64,000 nucleotides of DNA from JANNNF01 sp963772935 (GTDB lineage Bacteria > Pseudomonadota > Alphaproteobacteria > Rhodobacterales > Rhodobacteraceae): contig CAVYZK010000009.1 in assembly GCA_963772935.1 (NCBI GenBank), positions 434,001-498,000 of the forward strand. Direction: 5' to 3'. Position 1 is the first letter of the stretch, and each line of letters starts with the position of its first letter. This document shows, in pieces, positions 58,293 to 64,000 of this stretch. The notes under the pieces are model-generated. The model saw only the letters and a program-made list of their open reading frames with translations. It searched no databases and was not told the DNA's origin. The position numbers were made by a program, and so were the translations under genes.

Positions 58293-59504
58293 TTACCGCC
58301 GCAGTGCGCGTGCCAGCAACAGCGCGGCAGGGCCGACGCACAGGCTGAGCGCGGCACCCAGACGGGCGGCCTCCTGCATCGCGCCCCCCGGCAAAGCGGT
58401 GTCAAGCGCCAGCAGCGGCACGGTGAACCCGGCGCCCATGATCAGCATGATCACGATCAGATCGCGCACGGTCACCCCCGGCGGCAGGCGCAGGCCCCAT
58501 GTCAGCGCGACTGCCAGACCGCCGCAGATCATGCCGATGGGGCGGCCAATCCACAGGCTGCCCAGAAGGATGGTGGTGGTGGGCGCGAAGGCCGCAAAAT
58601 CCACGCCGCCCCGGGTCAGCCCGAACAGAAACAGCACCACGGCCAAGGGTTTGATCAGCAGATGTGCCAAGCGATTCAACGGGTCATGCAAAAACTCCTC
58701 GGCTTCGGCGAACAGGCCAAAGGCGCGGTCGGCATGGGCAATCGCCGGGATCACTGGCAACAGGCCAAGCGCGCCCGGCAGGCCTGACGCCACAACGCCG
58801 ACCCAGGACAGCGTTCCCGCCACGACATAGGGCCACAGCGCCAAGGTGGCCCGCTTGCGCCGTTCTGAGGCTGCATCGGGCGGCCTGCGGCCCCAGATGG
58901 CCCAAACCCCAAGGCTCGCCACCAACGGCAACACCAGCCATAGCAAACGCAACGTCACCGCAGGATAGGCCAGCCCCACCACCAGTAGCGCCAGAAGATC
59001 AGTGCCGATGCACAGCAACAGCAACAGGTGCAGCGCCGGATGGCCGGGGCCAAAGACCCACCGGCCCACTAGATAGCCCAGCACCACATCCGTGCCCAAG
59101 GGAACCGGCCAACCGGTACCAAAACCCGCTTCCTCGGCGGTCTGCAGGACGGATGCCAGCAGCACCCAGCCCAAAGCGGCCCCTGCGATCCCGCCAAGCG
59201 TCAACCCCAGTGGCAAATACGCCCGGTTGGCGGTCAACGCCCCGCGTTCAAGGATCAGGGCCTCCCACAACTCTTTGCCGACAAAGAAGAAGAACAGCGC
59301 CATCAGACCGTCCGATACCAGCAACACCGGGGTCAGGCTGACCGGCAAGGGGGCGAGCCACGATGGCAGGGATAGGTCGGCCAACCGCATCTCGATGAAG
59401 TCGTAGTAGCTGGCAGGTGACAGGTTGACCCACAATGTTGCAGCCACGGCCCCGGCCAGCAGGGCAAAGGCAAAACGGTGCAGAAATGCGGATACGCGGT
59501 ACAT
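58293..59504 (-). CDS. nhaA: NhaA-like Na+/H+ antiporter with altered active-site residues
   Basis: A 403-residue membrane protein. Motifs of NhaA include PVPLGTDVVLGYLVG (Asp of the 133 position), the HLLLLLCIGTDLLALLVVGL block where the E. coli Asp163-Asp164 pair would be, and SLWIGRPIGMICGG, which aligns with the Lys300 region. Here the first Asp appears to be Thr and the Lys is Arg, while the second Asp remains. It may therefore differ in ion binding or charge coupling. The start is the ATG at 59504; the upstream frame (to 59654) is not family-like. It lies upstream of kpsT on the same strand. Confidence 0.85.
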   Translation of the reverse strand: MYRVSAFLHRFAFALLAGAVAATLWVNLSPASYYDFIEMRLADLSLPSWLAPLPVSLTPVLLVSDGLMALFFFFVGKELWEALILERGALTANRAYLPLGLTLGGIAGAALGWVLLASVLQTAEEAGFGTGWPVPLGTDVVLGYLVGRWVFGPGHPALHLLLLLCIGTDLLALLVVGLAYPAVTLRLLWLVLPLVASLGVWAIWGRRPPDAASERRKRATLALWPYVVAGTLSWVGVVASGLPGALGLLPVIPAIAHADRAFGLFAEAEEFLHDPLNRLAHLLIKPLAVVLFLFGLTRGGVDFAAFAPTTTILLGSLWIGRPIGMICGGLAVALTWGLRLPPGVTVRDLIVIMLIMGAGFTVPLLALDTALPGGAMQEAARLGAALSLCVGPAALLLARALRR

Positions 59505-59719
59505 GGGGGATGTCTTTTGAATGGAATGGACAGGCCCTAGTCCCGCCGCCCGCAAGCTGCAAGCAGGGTCGGCGGTTTTGCCGCCGTGTGTTGCGCGGGC
59601 GCATGGGTGGGCTGGGTTCTTGCGGCGGCTGCTGTGCAGGTGGGCTGGTGCCACAAACCGTCCGGCGCTTTGGCTGCCTTCCTCAAGAACGCGGGCCGAT
59701 GTGACGATCCAGCCTTGCC

Positions 59720-60328
59720 ATGCCGAAATTTGCCCTCATCTTGCAAGCCATGCAGATTGCCCACCAGATCAGCGCCTGCCGCCTGTGCGCCTCCCGCTTT
59801 GCAGCGACGGCCACGGCGCATGAGCCACGCCCCGTGACGTGGTTTCAACCCACGGCCCGGATCCTGATCGCAGGGCAGGCACCGGGCGCGCGGGTGCATG
59901 CCTCGGGGCGGCCGTTTACCGACCCCTCGGGTGACAGGTTGCGTCATTGGACGGGGCTGGATGAGGCGGCATTTTATGACCTGGACCGGGTGGCGATTGT
60001 GCCGATGGCCTTCTGCTTTCCGGGGTACAATGCCAAGGGTGCCGATCTGCCACCGCCGCCGATCTGTGCCACGACATGGCGCGCGCAGGTGCTGGCGACC
60101 TTGCCCGAGATCCGCCTGACCCTGCTGGTGGGCGGCGCTGCGATGCGGTGGCACTTGGGTGCGCGCGATGTGACGGCCACGGTGGCTGCGTGGCGCGGCT
60201 ATGCGGCATCCGGCATCTGGCCCTTGCCGCATCCGTCCTGGCGCAATACGGGGTGGATCAGACGCAATCCGTGGTTCGAGGCAGACCTGCTGCCCGAACT
60301 GCGCGCCGCGATAGGAAAGACGCCATGA
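59720..60328 (+). CDS. Uracil-DNA glycosylase-superfamily protein
   Basis: A 202-residue protein of the UDG superfamily: RILIAGQAPGARVHASGRPF (the motif 1 GxAPG loop), a central strand IRLTLLVGGAAMRWHLG and HPSWRNTGWIRRNPWFE (motif 2 His-Pro-Ser). Four cysteines of the Fe-S family 4/5 enzymes are not all present (SACRLCASRF only), so it may be a non-catalytic or distinct member. The start may be 59720 or 59750. It is coupled by a four-base overlap to the SseB-like gene. Confidence 0.8.
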   Translation: MPKFALILQAMQIAHQISACRLCASRFAATATAHEPRPVTWFQPTARILIAGQAPGARVHASGRPFTDPSGDRLRHWTGLDEAAFYDLDRVAIVPMAFCFPGYNAKGADLPPPPICATTWRAQVLATLPEIRLTLLVGGAAMRWHLGARDVTATVAAWRGYAASGIWPLPHPSWRNTGWIRRNPWFEADLLPELRAAIGKTP

Positions 60329-61125
60329 CCGCAGAACACACCAATATCGTAAGCCTGCTCGACGCCGCCCATGCCGCCGTTTCGGCCAAGCCTGACGACG
60401 ACACCCTGCGCTTGCGGTTTTACGAACGGCTGGCCGATGGCGAGATGTTCCTGCTGCTGGAAACCGAGGCCGTTGGCGACACCGTCACCCCCCGCGTGTT
60501 TGATCTGGAAGACGGCCCCGTCGTGCTGATCTTTGACCGCGAAGACCGGCTGGCCGAATTTTCCGGCGGCATCGCCCCCTATGCCGCGTTGCCGGGCCGG
60601 GTGGTGGCGGGGATGCTGAAAGGGCAGGGGATTGGCCTTGGGGTCAATCTTGGCGTGGCCCCGTCGTCGATGATGCTGCCGCCCGAGGCGCTGGACTGGC
60701 TGGCGCTGGCGCTGGAAACCGCACCATCGCAGGTGCAAGGGAAACCGCAGGAATTCTTCGCACCCAAAGGCCTGCCTGAACGGCTGATCGAAGGGCTGGA
60801 CGCCAAGCTGGCGCGGGCGGCGGGTCTGGCTGTGGGGGCCTTGCTGGCGGGCGTGGAATATGCGGGCGGGCGGCGGGGTCACATGCTCGCGTTTCTGGAC
60901 ACGGTGCCGGGGGCCGAAGACGCGCTGGCGCGGGCGGCATCCGAGGCGCTGGTGTTTTCGGGGATCGAGGCAGGCGAGATGGACGTGGCGTTTCTGGAAA
61001 GCGCCAGCCCGGTGGCCGTGGCTATGGGCCGGGTCGCGCTGCGCTATGACCTGCCCTTGGTGGAACTGCCACCGGAACGATCCGCCCCCGGCAGCGATCC
61101 GGCGAAGCCCCCGAAGCTGCGGTAA
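60325..61125 (+). CDS. SseB-family protein
   Basis: A 266-residue protein with an N-terminal SseB domain at about residues 10-120 (LRFYERLADGEMFLLLETEA, VVLIFDREDRLAEFSGGIAP) and a C-terminal SseB_C-like domain. E. coli SseB protects cells from rhodanese-type sulphur transfer stress; the function here is not known. The ATG at 60325 overlaps the stop of the UDG-like gene. A terminator-like region and an RTX gene follow. Confidence 0.82.
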   Translation: MTAEHTNIVSLLDAAHAAVSAKPDDDTLRLRFYERLADGEMFLLLETEAVGDTVTPRVFDLEDGPVVLIFDREDRLAEFSGGIAPYAALPGRVVAGMLKGQGIGLGVNLGVAPSSMMLPPEALDWLALALETAPSQVQGKPQEFFAPKGLPERLIEGLDAKLARAAGLAVGALLAGVEYAGGRRGHMLAFLDTVPGAEDALARAASEALVFSGIEAGEMDVAFLESASPVAVAMGRVALRYDLPLVELPPERSAPGSDPAKPPKLR

Positions 61126-61235
61126 AGACCGCCGTTTGGCGTATTTCCCGCTGCATGACAGCATTTTTCAGATGACAGCGCCGTGATGATGCGGATGATC
61201 CGGGGTGTATTGAATCACACCGGATGGAGCCTTGC

Positions 61236-63443
61236 ATGATTGGCGTGTCTACCCCCGAATACCAGCTGTCGATCGGGTCGGTTGGAGAATTGGCCGAAGA
61301 TATTAACATCGCCGCCCTGACCAACGGCAAGGTTGCGGTTGTCTACACCAAGGGCAACCTGCAAAGCTTTGTGCGGCTGTTTGACCCTGCGACGGGCGAG
61401 ACAACCACCCTGCACACCATCACGCCGGGCGAGATCAATCCCAGCACCTGGGGCACCCGCGACATGTGGGTGACGGGAACCCCCGGTGGCGGCTTTGCCG
61501 TGGTGGCCACCTTAGTCAACACCAGCAACTATGGCACCCAGTATCTGTGGACCTTCAATGCTGCTGGCGAGCTGCAGGTGAACGCGCAGGAAATGCCGAC
61601 CATGCCGTCGGAATGGTCCACCCTGCACAGCACCTCGACTGGTTTCCTTGCGACCTATGCCAATTCGGTGCTGGTCAATGGGTCCTATGAATATGAAGGC
61701 TTGGGTCAGTTCTTCAGCACTGCCGGTGTGCCGGTCGGCCAGCCTTTCCAGATCACTCCGATCCTTGATCAGGAAATCGAGGCGGTGCAACTGGCCAATG
61801 GCCGGATGGCCATTGTGTACAACACCAACAACCAGGTCGAAGTGCGCCAGTTCACCACATCGGGGGTGGCTGTCGGGCCGACGACGGTGGTCGACAGTTT
61901 TGCCAGCGGTGTCGGCGGCTTTCACACCGGCCCGCGGATCGTGGCGGATGGCACCGGATTTCTGACGCTGCATATTGACGGCGGTGCACTGATCATGTCG
62001 CGGTTCAACGCGGCCAACGCGATGGTGGGGGCGCCGGTCACGGTGGTGAACGCCTGGACCGGCGTCGGCCCGCTGACCGGGCTGCTGAAGCCTGACAATC
62101 AGGACCCGGTACATGATGTTGCCGTGCTGCCTTCGGGCGTGATCGTGGTGGCATGGCGCGGGTATGAGGAAGGCACTTCGAACGAGGCAAATATCTGGAT
62201 TTCCTTCTTTACCCCCGCCGGCGTCCGTCTGGGCGAGCCGATCACAGCCAATGCCCGGGTGCCGGATGACCAGACTGGCGTCGATCTGGTGACGATGCCG
62301 GACGGGCGGCTGTTCCTTGGCTTCATGGATGATACCAACGTGATCTTTGGCCCGCAGCAATCGGTGCGCGGCGTGTTCATCGAGGGGCCTGACGGGTACT
62401 ATGTCGGCGACGCCGGCAACAACACGGCCAATGGCACCACGGGCGAGGATCTGATGCAGGGCGGGTCTGGCAATGACACGCTGACCGGCGACCGGGGCGA
62501 TGATCAGGTGTCGGGCGGTTTCGGCAATGACAGCCTGTCGGGCGGTCTGGGGCAGGATCAGTTAAACGGCAATGACGGCAATGATGTGCTGAACGGCGAG
62601 ACCGGCAATGATGTGATCTATGGCGGGGCAGGCGATGACACTGCTCTTGGCGGGTTCAACAATGATACCCTGTTCGGCGAAGCAGGTGGCGACAGCCTGA
62701 TGGGCGAGGATGGGATAGATTTCCTGTCCGGGGGGCTTGGCAATGACACGCTGGATGGTGGCACCGGCAATGACAGTCTGGAAGGCGGCGACAACGATGA
62801 CCTGATCTATGGTCAGGGCGGCGTCGACCGGATCAAGGGCGGTTTCGGCAATGACGAGCTATACGGCGGCCTTGGCAATGACGTGATTGACGGCGACGAA
62901 GGCCATGACCGCATGTCCGGCGGCAGCAACAATGACGCGCTGTATGGTGGCGACGGCAATGACAGCATTTCCGGCGATGTGTTCGACGATATCCTGAATG
63001 GTGGTTCCGGTAATGATACGCTGAACGGCGGGCAGGGCCGCGACATTGTGGTCGGCGAGCGAGGCCACGACACTTTGCTGGGCGCCGATGGCAATGACAG
63101 TCTGGTGGGCGGGCTGGACAATGACCTGCTGAAAGGCGGCAACGGGTCGGATTTCATGCATGGCGGGGCTGGCAATGACATCCTGTTTGGCGAGGCCGGG
63201 GCGGATGTGTTCGAGTTCAGTTTCTTCTGGTCCGAAGGCGGTGTGATCGGCAATGATCTGGTGATGGATTATCAGCGCGGGGTGGACCGGATCGACCTGT
63301 CGGGCTGGAACTATGTGCTGGGTGATACGCTGATCGTGTCGGCGCGCGGGGCCAGCACCACTGTGCTGACCTCGGACGAAGGCGAAATCGTGCTGCGCGG
63401 CATCGCCTTTGCCAGCTTTGATACCGGTGATATTACCCTGTAA
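61236..63443 (+). CDS. RTX calcium-binding protein 4, large
   Basis: A 735-residue secreted protein. Residues 1-375 have repeated motifs of NG-x-x-AVVY type (ALTNGKVAVVYTKGNLQSFV, LANGRMAIVYNTNNQVEVRQ, LPSGVIVVAWRGYEEGTSNE), which look like beta-propeller blades. From about 390 to 665 there are roughly two dozen RTX nonapeptides (GGSGNDTLTGDRGDDQVSGG and on), the longest array in the window. The C-terminal 70 residues (VMDYQRGVDRIDLSGWNYVL) match RTX C-terminal signal regions. The start ATG has GGAG seven bases upstream, within the frame of 61224. Function is unknown. Confidence 0.9.
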   Translation: MIGVSTPEYQLSIGSVGELAEDINIAALTNGKVAVVYTKGNLQSFVRLFDPATGETTTLHTITPGEINPSTWGTRDMWVTGTPGGGFAVVATLVNTSNYGTQYLWTFNAAGELQVNAQEMPTMPSEWSTLHSTSTGFLATYANSVLVNGSYEYEGLGQFFSTAGVPVGQPFQITPILDQEIEAVQLANGRMAIVYNTNNQVEVRQFTTSGVAVGPTTVVDSFASGVGGFHTGPRIVADGTGFLTLHIDGGALIMSRFNAANAMVGAPVTVVNAWTGVGPLTGLLKPDNQDPVHDVAVLPSGVIVVAWRGYEEGTSNEANIWISFFTPAGVRLGEPITANARVPDDQTGVDLVTMPDGRLFLGFMDDTNVIFGPQQSVRGVFIEGPDGYYVGDAGNNTANGTTGEDLMQGGSGNDTLTGDRGDDQVSGGFGNDSLSGGLGQDQLNGNDGNDVLNGETGNDVIYGGAGDDTALGGFNNDTLFGEAGGDSLMGEDGIDFLSGGLGNDTLDGGTGNDSLEGGDNDDLIYGQGGVDRIKGGFGNDELYGGLGNDVIDGDEGHDRMSGGSNNDALYGGDGNDSISGDVFDDILNGGSGNDTLNGGQGRDIVVGERGHDTLLGADGNDSLVGGLDNDLLKGGNGSDFMHGGAGNDILFGEAGADVFEFSFFWSEGGVIGNDLVMDYQRGVDRIDLSGWNYVLGDTLIVSARGASTTVLTSDEGEIVLRGIAFASFDTGDITL

Positions 63444-63445
63444 GA

Positions 63446-63525
63446 CAAGGGCGGAGTTGGGGTATTATTATACCGTTTAAGTAAGTCACTGAAAACGTGT
63501 GATTAATACTTCGATTCCGCCCTTG
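63446..63525. repeat. Long inverted repeat between RTX gene 4 and rplM
   Basis: CAAGGGCGGA (63446-63455) and TCCGCCCTTG (63516-63525) are perfect 10-base inverted arms, 60 bases apart; the AT-rich interior has a smaller palindrome GGTAT-TATT-ATACC. The right arm ends within the TTGAC that may be the rplM -35 element. It could be a terminator for the RTX gene or a regulatory site for rplM. Confidence 0.5.
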
Positions 63526-63604
63526 ACTACAAAGGCCGGTCGGGGGATACACCCCTACCTTCGACCACGGCGGGCTATCCGCCATTCCTTATGGGATACT
63601 GACG

Positions 63605-64000
63605 ATGAAAACCTTCTCCGCTACGCCCGCGGACATTGACAAGAAATGGATCCTGATCGACGCCGAAGGCATCGTTCTGGGCCGTCTTGCAACGATCGTG
63701 GCTTCGATCCTGCGCGGCAAAAACAAGCCGACCTTCACACCGCACATGGATATGGGCGACAACGTGATCGTCATCAACGCCGACAAGGTGCAGATGACTG
63801 GCAACAAGCGCAATGACAAAGTCTATTACTGGCACACCGGCCACCCGGGCGGCATCAAGCAGCGCACCGCGCGGCAAGTGCTGGAAGGCGCGCACCCCGA
63901 GCGTGTCGTGGTCAAAGCTGTTGAGCGTATGATCACCCGCAACCGTCTGGGCCGTGTGCAGATGACCAACCTGCGCGTTTACGCGTCGGCTGAACATCCG
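63605..64000 (+). CDS. rplM: 50S ribosomal protein L13 (partial, cut by the right edge)
   Basis: The first 132 codons of L13, a protein of the large subunit that assembles early. MKTFSATPADIDKKWILIDA is the normal start, then the conserved VLGRLATIVASILRGKNKPT, VINADKVQMTGNKRNDKVYY and HTGHPGGIKQRTARQVLEG. The sequence runs off the edge before the stop. rpsI (S9) is expected next. The leader (63526-63604) has a small stem (GGCGGGCTATCCGCC) that might be a ribosomal leader, unproven. Confidence 0.97.
   Translation, partial: MKTFSATPADIDKKWILIDAEGIVLGRLATIVASILRGKNKPTFTPHMDMGDNVIVINADKVQMTGNKRNDKVYYWHTGHPGGIKQRTARQVLEGAHPERVVVKAVERMITRNRLGRVQMTNLRVYASAEHP

Noticed and set aside
62400..63200. 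Dense DNA repeats that resemble a satellite or CRISPR-like array
   Set aside because: Repeats are in frame with codon degeneracy and encode RTX nonapeptides; there are no uniform spacers.
63523..63560. Strong promoter for rplM (TTGACT with a -10 17 bases later)
   Set aside because: The -35 is good, but the putative -10 (GATACA) is too weak to assert.

Overview
The window is about 64 kb of a high-GC alphaproteobacterial chromosome, most likely from the Rhodobacteraceae (Rhodobacter/Roseobacter group). The evidence is a Shemin-pathway hemA with a perfect FNR-type box, an alphaproteobacterial LexA box (GTTC-N7-GTTC) before uvrA, release factor 2 without a programmed frameshift, and family-typical pairs such as ispG with a RodZ-like protein, ZapA with a coiled-coil protein, and bactofilin with an M23 peptidase. 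Almost everything is core housekeeping. There are no insertion sequences, prophage genes, rRNA operons or CRISPR arrays.

Layout. 1-2.0 kb: a broken leucine-rich-repeat gene at the left edge, tRNA-Asp and an acetyltransferase. 2.0-8.7 kb: M20 peptidase, hemA, RodZ-like protein, ispG and a first RTX protein. 8.8-16.8 kb: DsbA-like protein, aminotransferase, AmiC-type amidase, PBP1A and a second RTX protein. 16.9-21.5 kb: prfB, bactofilin/M23, DUF455 and a peroxiredoxin. 21.6-30.7 kb: AsmA-like protein, queA, two MFS transporters, DUF924 and lpd. 30.7-37.7 kb: uvrA, DUF4105, mmsA with a divergent LysR regulator, and a CBS protein. 37.7-42.0 kb: third RTX protein, coaD, DUF1127 and gap. 42-48.3 kb: DUF808, HPP-CBS, tkt, zapA, MliC-like protein and a ccdAB toxin-antitoxin pair. 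48.3-51.8 kb: grxD, bolA, purL and tRNA-Gln. 51.9-54.8 kb: a three-gene periplasmic SCO cluster and a flavoprotein. 54.8-58.1 kb: kdsA-kpsE-kpsT surface-polysaccharide genes. 58.3-64 kb: divergent NhaA, UDG-like protein, SseB, a fourth RTX protein and the start of rplM.

Two themes stand out. First, four unrelated secreted proteins share C-terminal RTX calcium-binding repeats (7.7, 14.8, 37.7 and 61.2 kb) but have different N-terminal domains, and no type I secretion genes lie nearby. Second, at least fifteen one-base disruptions interrupt otherwise well-conserved genes, including the normally essential ispG and coaD. Nearly all look like one extra base, often in a short homopolymer, so they are best read as sequence errors. 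I annotate these genes across the breaks.

The best candidate for an under-described system is the three-gene periplasmic cluster at 51938-53561: two secreted cysteine-containing proteins of unknown function, tightly coupled to a SCO1/SenC copper chaperone. The rest is well explained by known families.
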